Positions 34,912 to 48,400 of a stretch of 64,000 nucleotides of DNA are shown here, in pieces. The stretch's first letter is position 1, and the number at the start of each line of letters is the position of its first letter. The translations under genes and the position numbers were made by a program. This DNA comes from Euonymus europaeus (taxonomy: Eukaryota; Streptophyta; Magnoliopsida; Celastrales; Celastraceae). The notes under the pieces were generated by a model. That model had not been told where the DNA came from and did not search any database. It saw nothing but the letters and a program-made list of their open reading frames with translations. The stretch lies in contig OY756958.1 of assembly GCA_963580455.1 (NCBI GenBank), forward strand, positions 29,462,501-29,526,500, read 5' to 3'.

Positions 34912-36257
34912 ATGGATGAAGACAATGGCTCTTTTTTCTCCTACATGACATCAAATCTAACTGCCACTGTAGTTCTTATCATCACCGTTACGTTAATCCT
35001 GATTCGTGTTTCATATGTCATCTACTGGACTGGGAATCCTGTTCGCAGAACATGCAGAAAATCTTTGAGTACTCTGGTTGTTTTAGGTTCGGGTGAGTTC
35101 ATGAGTCTAATTTGATTTCCATTACTATCAATAGATGGCTGTTTTGGTTACCCTCAATTTTCGTTTAGTATCATGAGTGGCTATTGGTTGTGTTGTTATT
35201 ATAGGGGGGCATACAGCTGAGATGCTTAATCTCTTATTGGTGTTGCAAAAGGGCAGGTTTACTCCTAGGTTCTACATTGCTGCTGCTACGGATAATATGA
35301 GTCTGCAAAAAGCTCGTGTGTTTGAGAGCTCTTTCGATGATACAGTAATGTTCACTTCATCCTGTATTTGCATTTAGCTTCAAAATGAAATTTGAAATCA
35401 GGCTCCTGAATAATACTATGCTATGAAGTTGCATCACAGCATTTTTATTAAATTCTCAACTGATCTGTTGAATGGTACCTTCTTGTCTGAAACTACCTTC
35501 AACAAAATTTCAAGGGATGCAGCAACAAATTTTTTGGATTCTAATCTGTTATTGTTTTCATCTTCAATGTAACTAAAGACTAAAGTACTTACACATTGTG
35601 CTTCATCTGGAAATCAAAATGATGGTTCTATTACTTTCTTGTTAATTGCTGCATCTCGGTAAGTGTATGAATTGGTGTTTTCTGTAGACAGGAAAACATG
35701 GGGTTGCCACGCAGTTTGTGCAGATATATAGAAGCAGGGAAGTTGGTCAGTCATACATCACTTCTGTCTGGACAACTTTGATCTCTTCAGCTCATGCATT
35801 GTGGCTAATGATAAAGACAAGACCACAAGTGGTATGATTATTATCTTGAAAAGTTAGTGTTTAAAACCTCTCCTTGCTATCACCAAAGATGATGGTTGAA
35901 TCTACTCTGTGACGACTATGTTTTACTGTAGCTTCTCTGCAATGGCCCTGGGACTTGTATTCCCTTATGCATAATTGCATTTCTTTTCAAGGTTAGCTAT
36001 CCTTTGTACAATTGCTTCATGAAAACATCAGTTTGAAAGCATGTTAAGAGTTTAATTATTTTGTTTTCTTTTGTATTCAGGTGGTGGGAATTAGATGGTC
36101 ATATATATTTTATGTTGAGAGTATAGCTAGAGTGAGGAGGCTTTCGTTAAGCGGCTTGATTCTCTACAAGCTACGGATAGCTGACGAGTTGTTTGTTCAG
36201 TGGCCACAACTGCAGAAAAAGTATCCTCGCGCTCGATATGTTGGCCGTCTAATGTAG
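34912..36257 (+). CDS. ALG14: UDP-GlcNAc transferase subunit ALG14
   Basis: Membrane anchor subunit of the ALG13/ALG14 N-acetylglucosaminyltransferase. It adds the second GlcNAc to the dolichol-linked oligosaccharide on the cytosolic face of the ER, for N-glycosylation. Five exons: 34912-35092, 35205-35344, 35688-35831, 35932-35991 and 36081-36257, giving 233 aa. There is an N-terminal membrane segment (about 15-33: TATVVLIITVTLILIRVSYV), the nucleotide-site loop LGSGGHTAEM, NGPGTCIP, and the C-terminal FVQWPQLQKKYPRARYVGRL, all family hallmarks. The catalytic partner ALG13 is not in the window. ATG 34912 is chosen because it is the first ATG in frame. Confidence 0.92.
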
Positions 36258-36574
36258 TCGACAGAACTCTGCTCATCTCATTGATACTCACTTGAAATCC
36301 TCGTATGTTACATCAACATTTGAACTATTCATGATTACTACCATTGTTCTTAATTTTATTTTAAAATTTTTCTAATGTTAAAGTTTTGTGAGCTACTCAG
36401 ACTAGAAGTAGGTTGGTTTTAATGTGGCTTTTCGCAATGAAAAGGTAGACAAAACTACTGTATTTCAATCCTTGTATAAATGAAGTGATGACATATTCTC
36501 CAGAAAAGCTGTCAATATGTTGACATGATTGCACTCCTTTTCTTCAATTGATGTGCAGAAGCCCATTTTGCTCA

Positions 36575-37820
36575 CTAGTTAACATTTTCGGGAGTAGGGG
36601 ATGATTTGCTAACTTCATTGGCATTTCTTCTTGCTTTCTTGGATGTGCAGTAATCTAGATAGTGCTGATAGACATAAGAAACAAAGCCCCAAATGGCCAA
36701 CGCCATGGATATTGCCTTCACACCATCCATTCTGTCATGGAAGAAGATCACAGCCAATGCAGGGACAATAGGCAATCCAACAACACTTATGGCATTGGAG
36801 AAGAGAGAAGACACCTCGTACACCAACGCTATAGAACCAATGGCACAACCCTGCCAAAGCACAGCAGTCCAGACTAAATTCATGATATAGGATACCTTAC
36901 CCAGTTCGTACTCTTTCATCTCTCTGTTCAGCGTCTTCCAATCTCCACTAGCAAAAAGTCCTATCAGGATTGCACAAGTTGCAACAAATTCTTCATAAAA
37001 AATCAAATCCACAACTGCCTTAAATGTCTCCCTTCTAATAACCTTCCTGAAGCTAAGCTGTGTCAGTGAAAGCACCAATCCATATCCAGCAGATGCACCA
37101 ACAGTGCATATGAACCCAATTGTATACTTGAGCTTGGAGACTCCTGTAGGATTAGCAGATTCATTTTGAAAAACAAGAAGGATAGAAGATATGGTGAGCA
37201 GGACTAAAGAGTTGACTATGAAAGGAGTGAACTTCTGTGAATTGAGAAAAAATGAAAACAGAGCATTGAACCCTAATTGTGATGCTGATATGAGGGTGTA
37301 AGTAGACACAGGAAGGTACTTCATTCCAATTGAGTAGAGAAAGCAATCTGCTGCTATCAACAGGCCAAGACCAGCATAGATTGAAGCAAGTGTAAATGCA
37401 GATGGTTGTTTTGTGTTGGTTTCATTTGAAGTGGGAGTACTCATAAGTGGAGAGAAAATGTAGAAGGGAATGAAGATTGGGAATCCCACCAGCTGCACCA
37501 GAGTTGCTAACCAGTTACTCTGTCCACCCTTCACAAAGTACTGTCTTCCTAGTAATAAAGCTACAGACTGGCCTAAGAGAACAAAGACTGCATAGATGGT
37601 CACTCTGATCCACCAAACATAACTTCTGGGGTTATACATTGTTGACTGGTTGGCAACATTTGAATGTTCGAGTATATCTGCCTCCTTATCTTCTTGAACT
37701 GATGAAGAGTGAGAAACATAAAAATCAAGGATCAAGTATAGAATGAAATTTCAAGACTTTTAAGCAGAAGATTGGCCACCTACCAATAACACTTAGTTGC
37801 ACTCCTTGAGCTTCTCCCAT
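36575..37820 (-). CDS. Purine permease (PUP family), copy 1
   Basis: Plasma- or endomembrane transporter of the drug/metabolite superfamily, moving purines, cytokinins or related compounds with protons (family knowledge). Two exons: 37820-37784 (only 12 codons plus one base, MGEAQGVQLSVI) and 37698-36575, with an 85-base intron; 386 aa. About ten hydrophobic segments are visible. Conserved boxes are GGQSNWLATLVQLVGFPIF, YLPVSTYTLISASQLGFNAL, FFLNSQKFTPFIVNSLVLLT, SAGYGLVLSLTQLSF and IWGFVSYVYQHY. The copy at 39259-41165 has the same exon layout and strand, so the pair arose by tandem duplication. The substrate cannot be assigned. Confidence 0.9.
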
Positions 37821-39258
37821 GTCAATGGCTGCAGAGTTTTCGAAGGGTGAAGACAGAGAGTCCTTTAATGGAATTGAATCATGTGTATAAACACATGCAG
37901 ATAATATACATGTGGCACATGATGTAAAGCTGGTTGGAGGCAAAACATAGTCGACTCTTGACTAGTTTCTAGTTTATATGGGGACATTGAAGTATACAGT
38001 TATTGGGGATAGCTGGGTTTTTGTCTTCTTTTGCAGCTTGACAGCTTGTCGATATAACTGGTCCCTCAATCTCTTTAGTTTTGATGATAAATCATAAATG
38101 TACAAAGCATCCCAATAAATGAAAACAAGCTGTCAAGCTTGCAGTTTTCCTATTAGGAGTCTGAAATGTCAGACAAAACATTGCAGTGGACAGGACAAGC
38201 AGCATATGACAGAAAGCAAATATATTTACAATCATAGTTTTCCACCTCCCGGACCAATGTTTTATGAACCGAATTAAACCGGCCAGTCAATCAATTGATA
38301 CAAATATACCGTACCAGTTAATATCAGTATAAAACAAAGTTGAATCGGCTTTAGACCGGTGTTATATTGCATAACAAAGTCGGTATGTTTCTGATAACGA
38401 TATTTAAAATGTTTATTCAGACTTGGTAGATGTCGACTCTTGATCTACCAAATGACATTAAATTCTCCACAACTTGAAACTCTGAGGTGATTGATGGGTT
38501 GTGGTTGAGAATAATAATGATGGACAGATTATCACCATCAAAAAAACAAAAGAAAAAAGAAGAAGAATATAGCACCAGCTGTGTTCATGATCACTGCATC
38601 TTATACCGACATATGTGAATTGCCGAGTTACCTGTGATTGGAGCTTTCTTTCTCTTTCTACTTGCAGAGGTATGGTTTCATGGTTGTTCTTTCTCTGAGG
38701 TATGATTGTCATATATTTGGTGTGACAAGAATTTTTTGTTTATTAAAATGGTAACTATTCATTCTTCCAGTCCCAGATTAAAACCACACTAATCATATGA
38801 AGTAACCAAGCACTATAACGGGCTCACGACATTGGCATGAGTAAGGCCCAGATTGATGCATCCAAAGCCCAAATTACTTCCTTTACGTCTTGTGAATCTA
38901 ATAAGGAATTGGGAAACGGCCCATACATTGAACAGCCTGAGGCCCACATCTATTGAGCCGGTCCATTTTCCGAGCGATGGACTTTGTGTTTGTGTGGTCA
39001 GATGTTAGTCAGCATTCAGCAATGGCTTCCCAATTCCCATCTGACTTCTGAGTGTTGTAAACGCTGTCGTTTAGCAGCTCCAATCACCCCATATAATTAG
39101 CATTAACGAAATCAATCCTTTTTACACAATTTAAAAAAGAATCATAAAAATTGAAAGGAAAAGCTTTCTGTAGAATCAAAATGATAGTTTTTCCAAAAGG
39201 GTTAGAACTAAAAGAACACATTTTTCTCTTTCGATCTAAAGTAAGATCTGACATTGAT
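37821..39258. other. Spacer between the two purine permease genes
   Basis: Promoter of permease copy 1 and 3' flank of copy 2. At about 38240-38370 several CCGG/ACCGG words in both orientations ('aaccggccagt', 'agaccggtgtt') resemble worn DNA-transposon ends. No supported gene. Confidence 0.35.
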
Positions 39259-41165
39259 TCATGGAAGTCCTTCGTATTCATTCGTGGATGTCCTGGAAGG
39301 CGAGTCATTGGGAACTTCATTGACATTTTTTTCATCTTTCTTGGACCCAAAATCATCATGATAGTGCTGATAGAGATAAGAAACAAAGCCCCAGATTGCC
39401 AACACCATAGACATCAACTTCACTCCATTTAGCCTGTCGTGAAATATGAGCATTGCTAGTACCGGAGCCATAGGCAAACCCAGAGTACCAATGACATTGG
39501 AGAAGAGTGAGGAAACCACAAAAATTATTGCTACACACCCAATGTTAAAAATCTGCCAGCCTACAGCTGTCCAAATTAGTGTCATGAGGTAAGACAGTTT
39601 TCCCAGCTCAAAACCCTCCATCTCTCCCTCTAAACCCTTCCATTCGCCACTAGCGAAAAGTCCCACCAGAGCAGCACAAGTGGCGACCAGTGAAGGATAC
39701 ACAATCAAATCCAAAACTGCCTTCAAATTTTCGTGTTTTAGAACCTTCTGAAAGGTGAGTTGTGTCAGTGAAAGTATCAATCCGTATCCAGCTGATGCGG
39801 CAACAGAACATAAAAACCCGATTGCATACTTTCTCTTAGAGACTTCTTTAGAGTCTGTGGATTCGGATTGAAAGACGAGCAGTATGGACGAGATGGTGAG
39901 GAGGACTAGAGAATTGATAATGAAAGGAGTGAACTTTTGTGCATTAAGGAAAAAGGAGAAGATGGCATTAAAGACCAGTTGTGATGCACAGATCAGGGAA
40001 TAGGTGGACACTGGAAGGTATAATAGTCCTAGTGAATAAAACATACTTACTGCTGCTTGAAGCATACCAATTACTAGATAAATCGATAAAAGGACCAAAG
40101 TTGATGGTGGAGTTGTATGGAAGTCTCTTGTATCGACACTTTTGGCTACAAAATAGTAGCAGGGGATGAGCACCGGGAAACCTGCACCTTGCACAAGTGT
40201 TGCCATCCAGTTGCTCTTTCCACCTTTGTCAAAGTACAGTTTTCCCAAGAACGTAGCTGCTGCTTGTCCCGCAAGTAGAAAGAATGTATAGGCAGCCAAT
40301 TGCAGCCACTGCACATAACTTCTGTGTTGAGAGTATGACTGGTCCTTTCCATTTGTACGGTCTAGCAAGTTTTCTTCTTTGGCTTCCTCACCTGGTGACA
40401 CCATACAGAAAAATAATAATAGACATTAAAGTAAAAATTCTTTATTTGTCTTCTGCCCACTTTAGATAGTTCTTCCTTTTTATTTTCTCAGTTGAATATT
40501 CACAAATTAGTTGATAAGCACTTCGTTTTTCAAAGAGTATCAAATTTCTTATATTGCATAAACCATAGACCATTAATAATTTTCTTCAGTAGGTAAAGCT
40601 TAGGGTCCGTTTGGATCAGCTTATACTCTAGCGTATACTCTGTCACCCATACTCCAGACACTCTCAGCTTTTACGTTTTACGAGAGCTTATACTCTATGA
40701 AAATACTCTGATCCAAACGGAGGCTTAAAGTAGTTGTTCTGTACTTATTTTCCTGGATTTCACGTGTTGCATGCTTCATCTAAATAGTTTACTGCATACA
40801 CACTAGCCAGTAGCCACCTTTGGTCTGTCTAATTAGCACTAGTCAACGCCATATGTAAAATTAAACTCACAAAATCCGACAAAACTGACACCCTGGAAGA
40901 ATGGATGATGGAAATAGTTCTTGCCTCTTCTCTGAATCATGTAACTAGAGATAAATATCTCCTGAAGAAGATAGTATCTTTGTTTTCCTATCGTGAGATG
41001 TAAATGATAAATAGGGAATATATGCTTGTATCTCTTGATTAATATTTCCTTTAAGGAAAAAAAATTAAAAACATAATAGAAAAAAGATATTTCCTTGAAG
41101 AAAAACAAATGAAAACTGAGATTACTGATGATTTGAAGCTGCACTTGTTGATCTTCTCCCACCAT
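39259..41165 (-). CDS. Purine permease (PUP family), copy 2
   Basis: Two exons: 41165-41126 (MVGEDQQVQLQII plus one base) and 40391-39259, giving 390 aa. The split serine codon and N-terminal text parallel copy 1. About ten membrane helices; family boxes GGKSNWMATLVQGAGFPVL, YLPVSTYSLICASQLVFNAI, FFLNAQKFTPFIINSLVLLT and IWGFVSYLYQHY. The 734-base first intron is much longer than the 85-base intron of copy 1 and contains a 122-base MITE at 40603-40724. The C-terminal tail (SPSRTSTNEYEGLP) is hydrophilic. Same likely function as copy 1. The frame is complete. Confidence 0.9.
40603..40724. mobile_element. Tourist-type MITE in intron 1 of permease copy 2
   Basis: A 122-base palindromic element. 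The left end GGGTCCGTTTGGATCAG and the inverse of the right end (GCCTCCGTTTGGATCAG) match at 15 of 17 positions. TTA is duplicated at both flanks (40600-40602 and 40725-40727). The interior is a second inverted layer ('agcttatactctagcgtata', 'gagcttatactctatg'). TTA duplication and size fit PIF/Harbinger-derived Tourist MITEs. Confidence 0.85.
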
Positions 41166-42457
41166 GTAGATTCGCAAATTCAGAAGAAAGAAGCTCCAAA
41201 AACGTCAAGCTAGTTTTGTAGCTGATGAGGAGGCACGAGAAAGATGCTAATTAATGGTGTGGCACAACTCACATATCTTGGCTACCCTGTTCTGCACTTA
41301 GCGGTGCATAACGTCATCAGAACTGTGAGGGCTCGCCTTGTCCTTAACGAAGGAGGTCATGTACATGACAAAACGTGTCAATTCTATCCAAATTGTGGAC
41401 ACCAAAAAAGATGCTCTTTTCCGGCGGCCGGCCTTGTTCCATCCTGATAAAAAAAAAACATAAACCCTACCAATTCATACAAGGATATCACTGGCAGAAT
41501 CATTGGCATCTCCAATCCAGATAATCGACAGAGTATGTTCTTGATAGTGATGGTTTCTGGATTCAGAATTTCCACTTCATATATTGTCTTTAACTCAGAA
41601 GTAATGTCATATAATTAAGACAGAAAGATGCTTCTGATTTTTTATGGGAATCCCAATAGAGTTTATGCCTGTCTGCCGCCCTTGTCACATCCAGTTACCA
41701 TGAACAAAAATTTTCATAATCAAAACATTGCGTGGTAGGAGAGACTGAAGAAGTGGTTTAAAGCCGAAGTCTGTGCATGAGAGTCCTACAAGTTTGATTG
41801 ATCGACGAGAAAGTTTGGGAACGTTTTGCAGTCACAAGAATACATGACAAATTTAGCAAAAGTCACAATGTCAGCAAATAGTATAGACAATATATTTCCA
41901 TGACGGATTTCCGCATACATTGCAAGAGGAATTCATCTATGTAATCTGTCCTTGGGGAATAGAAGTCAACAAACCAAATACCCAGGATGCTGTCTGTACA
42001 CACCATTTGGCAGGATAAATGAACGATGAAAATGCACTATTACAACAAATCTATCTCATGTTTACCTATATTTTCTTCGACGACTGACCCAAGGAAAAAA
42101 AATACATACGGTGATCAACGTCTCTACACAAAAATTTCTTCCCTCCCATGCCGAGCCACTGCTCAATTAGCCAGGCAATTTGGACTTCCAAGTTTTGCTG
42201 TAGGCATATTTGAATTTGAGAGCACTTTGCCTCGAATCTCTTGAAAATTTTTTTGCCGGTGAACTAGAACTGGAAACAATATGTTTCAACACTTATTTCA
42301 ATCTTCTACATTTCTTTTGTAATTCCAACTTGAAACCCCCTATTTACTCTCAGGAATTGATTTCTCAAGCCTGTGAAATAGAAAACGTTGGTAAAAATCA
42401 ACATAGGCAGGTTGGAAAATAAAACAAAATTTTGAAAATTCCATTATAAGAAGCTAC
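41166..42457. other. Spacer between permease copy 2 and RWA gene
   Basis: 5' flank of the permease and 3' flank of the RWA gene. Several 60-70-codon open frames are present, but none has a recognisable domain or a coherent splice partner. No gene called. Confidence 0.35.
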
Positions 42458-45400
42458 TCATCCATCTGGTGATTTTGCAAGCAGTAGTATGGAACTTACT
42501 GGGGAATGAGGGATCTGAAGCAGAATGAGTGAGATGCAATACAAAATTAAGGAAATGGCAGCCCCAGCAATAAAATTATACAGCAATCGCCGGTTGTCTT
42601 TTGTGGGAACAAAAGTTGTCTTTAGACTATTGGTTAGTTCAAAGAGACGATGAGATACCTGTACAGTCAAGTCAAGATAACAATAGTTTAAGCAATAAAA
42701 GTATCTAATAGTGTTGGAACCTTACAACATTTACGAGTCAAACATTCTCATACCAGAATATAGATAGCAGTTGTGAGCATGAAATTCAGCAATGGATATT
42801 CAGGGATGAGAGAAAGAAGCCACTTAGGCTGTCCATTAGGTATGTTTGATCTGCAGAAAAAAACATCAGTAGGTTAACTGCATAGTACTTAAGTATCTAG
42901 AAGAAAAGCCTAGGGCTAACTATAGACCCACATTAAGTTTCCGTATCTCTAAATCTTTCAGTAAATTTGCTCAATCAATGGAATTGCTTTCTCATTTCTT
43001 CATCTTCTTTTTCCTTTTACATCCAGTAAAGAAGTGAGAAGTGGGAAGTTACGATATTTTTACTATATAATTAGAAAACCAACAGGTAAGATTCAGAACT
43101 GCAAACAATCTGAAGAAGAAGGATTTCATTGAGGGCAGAGATGTTTGGTATACTGAGTCACTGCCATACTTCTACGAAAAATATGTGGAGAGGAACTCAA
43201 ATGAAAAGGTGAGTTTAAGAGAGAGCTAAACTGAGAACGAAAAAGATTAATCAATTAGTCATAGTGTCATTCTATACAGTAAGAAGAAAACTATGGACAT
43301 AGCTAAAATGAAAAAAAGTTTAAAGAAGAAACATGTTAATTAAGTTTCTCCACAAACCTCAGCCAGATGTGGAACTGGGAAATATATGTCTCCAATGTTA
43401 CCTTTCCAAGCCACCTGGATAACAAAGAAACAATTAAAGCAAGCAAAACTATGATAACAGAATAAATTAAAGCTGACCAAAATAACTTGAACAGTTGAAC
43501 ACACACATTTTTCAGTTCATGAAATGGCAGAAATGCAAGTTAAAAGATTAATAAAAACTAAAAAGGTTAAGTAACGTACACAAAAAGAGTCGAAGAGAAA
43601 CTTCGAAGCTGCTGAGTGAAATTCCGCAAGCTAATGTAAACACTGGAATCACAATTAAGAGAGATAATAACAAGTTACAGGGAGATTATTGTAAAGCTTA
43701 TTATGGGTTTAAATACTCTTTGTCCCACAAATAAACTCATTAATAGGTATTCCCACTGATAATTTTATTGACAATCTCTGTTAATACATACGTGATAGGG
43801 ATCCATGAAGTGTAAGGGTGGTATTTGTTGTATGTAACCTTGTCCAGCTTGTAGATCCATTCATACCACAGATATCCAACCTTGAAGATGTGACCAAAAT
43901 AAAATTGCACCACAGTTTTAGAGTGAAAGAAAATTCATTAACAATCTACAAACAGATTATGTTGCTATTAAAACATTTAAAACAACAAAATCAAGCAACT
44001 CACAAATAAAGAAACTGCCACAATGCCTGTTTTGATGGTTAGTTTCCTCTTGGATTCAGATTCCTCCAACTTTTCCATCCATCTCTCAACCTAAAATAAT
44101 TATAATTTGAGAAAGTTTAAAATATGTAATGAGTAATGGAACTAACGAACAATGGCTTTCAAGAGGATTGAAGGTTGAAGATAATTACATTAGGATGAAA
44201 ATAGGCATATATCATGCCAATGATCCAAATATAACGATCAAGTCCAGATCGAAAATGCCATTCATGCAGTAGAGGGAAATCTGGCTTTGCAGGATCAGTA
44301 TACTCTGCCAAAAGAAAATAGCTATTAGGCAACAGCAGAGAGCAGGAGGCACACACACCATTCAAATGCTTAGAAGCCAGTTCAACTTGGAAAATCTGTG
44401 CTTCAATAAGTTCAGTTCACCTCAACAAAATTAATTTTTTTTCCTTCAGTTTTACTGAAAATAGATTATTGTCATCTACAAAAGGAGTGGAAGTCCAATT
44501 CAAAATTAGCAAGCAGACTATCTGGCTTATAACAAAGCTTGCCAAGTTGTGTATTAGCAGCACACTAATTACAAGCTGAAACAAGAAAAGGTAAGTCAGA
44601 TACTGACCTAACAAGAATGTGAAAGGGCTCCAGAGAATGTCAAAAACTCCAGGAACTTCCCAAATCAAGATGACCACAAGAAAGCATGCAAAAAACTTCA
44701 GGGCCATTACTGAGCTGCTCTCATTGTACTTGTTAAATAAACCAAGGGCTCCATACACCATTAAAGTGAATAGGGTGTGCATTGGGCAGATATAGTACAG
44801 CATATAGTCATTGTTAAGAACAATGCAGCAAAATGCCACAAAGAAATTTAGCCGCCACATCATCTGTGCAAAAATTTTCAAAAGGTTAGAAGATGTTGTG
44901 GTTGGTTCACATGGGGAAGAAAGTAATCGTATAACTTCCTATACTGAGTGATATTACCTGAGCAAACCGTGCAACACTGAAGTCTTTTCTGATATAATAA
45001 TAAGAAAAGTTTCCAAATCCAGTCATCCAAACATATGAAGCAATAAACACACGAATTGCATTGTATAACTCCGTCGCAGCAAAGTAATGATACATAAGAA
45101 ACAAGACCTGTGAAAACACACAATAGTAAAAATCATTACGGCAAACTTGAAAGTTATACTACTTGTCTTATAAAAAATATTATAACACTTGAATCATATA
45201 ACCACAACCTCCAGTATCCACTACGATGTAGCGCGCGCGCACACTCACACACATACGCATATACATACATACATATATATATATATATCAACATGGGTTT
45301 CGCAGGTTCCAACCTGAATTCATTCAACTAAATATATGAATTGTAAAAGAATCACAGCGCATTTCAATGGTTGGATTGGCACCAGTTCTAACAGAATACC

Positions 45401-48400
45401 TCTAAATCTACTAAAGAACATATGAGACAGCTTTATGTTCATTTGGAAGCCTGAATGATGTCAATAAGGGGCTCAAGTTAAAGAAGACTTCTACAATTAC
45501 AATAGTTGGCCTAATGCAGAAATGAGAATGAGATCATCATTGTAATCCGAGCATTTATCCAAAGGTTTGGAGTCAACTACACGAGTCTGAGAAAATCAAC
45601 GGGAATCCACTAAATGTATTCGTTTCTGCCATTCATTTCTATCTAGAATCATACTTTTATAAACTCAGAATCATACATCATCAAGGGTCCTAAAGCTGGC
45701 CTATAGATTTTTTACATAAATCCATATAATCATACTTGAATCTTAATAGCCAAACACTAAGAATCATACATCATCGCGGGTTGTATGGCTGGCCTATAGA
45801 ACTTTTCGTTAATCTTATAGAAATCCTTTGGTCACATAAAAACCGGATGCACTCTTTCCCTTCATCCACCTCTTTTTAATCCTATTAAGTACGGAAATGA
45901 GATTGAGATTGAAAAAAAAAAACTTGCATACAAATAGTAAAAGAGAGCTCTGTAAATAAAGTTAAAGGCATCGATGCATCATTTCTAGACAAATCACTAG
46001 CTTGAACATGAACACTTGCCTGCATCCATCCTTTCCATTCCTCAGTCTGGTGGCGGTTAAGGTAGAGCATCGATTTTCCAGATAATGAAGACTTGTCACT
46101 ATGTTTCTTCAAGGAAGTCATTGCTGAAACTATAATGAGAAGAAAGTACAGGAACAGGAAAAGATCCCGATTGTATGTCTGTCCAAGAAAAAATGAATCA
46201 CCATCAACAACATCAAACACCCTAACCCCAATTAATTTGCCATCTACTATATTTATTCAAAATGACAATTATTTGGACTCCACCGCATGGATGCTCTCTC
46301 ACCATTCAATGAAAATAAAAAATATCAATACGTCTAATACTAAGCCCCTGACTGGGAAACGAATCAACTTCCAAATGTAAGCCTGAAATTACTTAGAAAA
46401 ATGGTTCTATAAACATAGAATGTACAAAATTAGTTGGAACTTGGAACATAGGTGAAAATTTGGTGAAACACGACAATTACTTTTTCTGCTTGTTCTTTGA
46501 GGGTAGCACCGCATGGTCATAAAACTTGTTGCACAAAGAGCAAGCCATTTGGCGAAGTTACTTCAAAAAATAAGTGAAATGGCAAGGAATCAAGCTGGTA
46601 CAGGCCCATCTGTGAGAATTTCTATTCTTCTTGACAAACAAAATTTCATTGGAAAAGATTAAACAAGAACAGTGCAGGGGAGGACTTCTCATGAAAATTG
46701 AAAAACAACATATAACTGCATGAATCACCATAAAAAGCTTAAACTAAACAGAAATATAACTACCTTGGTAGAGTCTCCCAGTATATTTGTGCGGTCACAT
46801 ATGAAGAAATATACCAAAATCACCCCAAACTCAGACCTATATCAAATAACAAAGTCATATATCAAGAGAAATGAACTGCAGCCACAGTGGCCTGTCACTT
46901 TCTATAGTACAGATAACTTACATTGCTCTCAAAGTTGTGCGATTGTCTAGCAAGAAAGAGTCATCCATAGTCAGAAACCTGAAGGATGATGAAATGGAGA
47001 AGATAAGGAAGGCTTTCAAGAACATGAAGATAATGGAAATTTAAAACGGCAACAAATCTTATGGCCAGTCACCTAATTAAGTTTGTTTTGATTGAAGAAG
47101 CATGAAACTTTGCAGATGCTGATTTTGTGAGGCCTCCTTCGAGCAAAACAGCTCGGTCATCTTCCTTTATAGTGTCCTTTTCCAAGTCAGCCAGATTACT
47201 GTCCGAATGACTTTTACCAAGAAAGCTCAGTTAAATTAGCATCATAAAGCACTAATGTATAATGCATCTAGCATACATATCAATCACTTTTGACATTATT
47301 ACATAAATTTTAACTCTTGAAAGATGACAGGAAGTACATAATTAGAAGATTTAATGGCTTTATGCCTCAAAGAAAACAATAACACCACCAAAAAATTTCA
47401 TGAATTTTCATGATAAGGTGATTACTAGAAGTTCGACAGCAAGAGAAAAAAAAGAGAAAAGGAATTAAATCCATATTCTAATTAGTGTACAGCAGAAGCA
47501 GAAGCAAGTGGATATCATATCATGCATCAAAGCTTCAATCAAATCAATCGCTTAAAAGATCATCCACCAGTCATTGCAAAGAGGAAGACTTACACTTTAG
47601 GAGGAGACGAAATTTTCTTGTATTCTAATAACTCGGAATATATCCATGCAACAAGAATCGGGATAATACCAAGCAAAAATGACACCTGCAATGTAATACA
47701 AGGAGGTTTTAGAATACATATCAGGTAACCATTTATTCATAAAATAAAGCAACTAATATGTGGAAGAGCGGGAAAAGATAAAACACTAAAAAATGCACCA
47801 TAGATATGAAAATCCTTAAGTTAACTTGTAAGGGAAGACAATTATATATGCTCTTATTTTAGACGCTCATATAGTTTATACACAGTGTGACAGAGCTGCT
47901 AGGCTTAAGCCGCTCCGAAAAAAAAATTAAAAAAAAAATCATTGGTATTCCATATATTGGTTGGTACACTTCAAGACTTCGACTAAGATTTAGTTCATAT
48001 AGTTTAGACACAGTGAAACGGAGTTCGATGCTTAAGTTCCCTCACCCCAAAAAAAAGCTGGAAACTCCCCAAAGGGATCAATCATACTCTATTAAGGTGC
48101 AGCATATTCACAAACCAGTGACATTGGATCAGTGACCAGTTCAAATGTCAGTTTATAGAAATAAAATGAGTTGGATGAATTTCTATTTGGATGGCTTAGT
48201 AAATAGCAACCGGTTTAAATTTATCCAAATTTAGTGTCAACAACTTCGATAAACTTAATTTTAAGAGAAAGCGATATCAATGTACTTCTCCAAAAAGAAA
48301 ATTCGTAGATTGTATCCTTATTCTTAAGCATATTTCGGACCCGCAAAATTTAAGCAACATGCAGAATGTTCAAAGAAACCAGACAAGATCCACAGCCAAA

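Noticed and set aside
41244..41447. 67-codon plus-strand frame beside the permease gene
   Set aside because: Protein-like in places but no recognisable family, no neighbours in frame, and overlaps permease 5' flank.
44417..45331. Several short plus- and minus-strand frames around the RWA exons
   Set aside because: They are read-throughs of RWA exons into introns or shadow frames. The spliced 15-exon model explains them.
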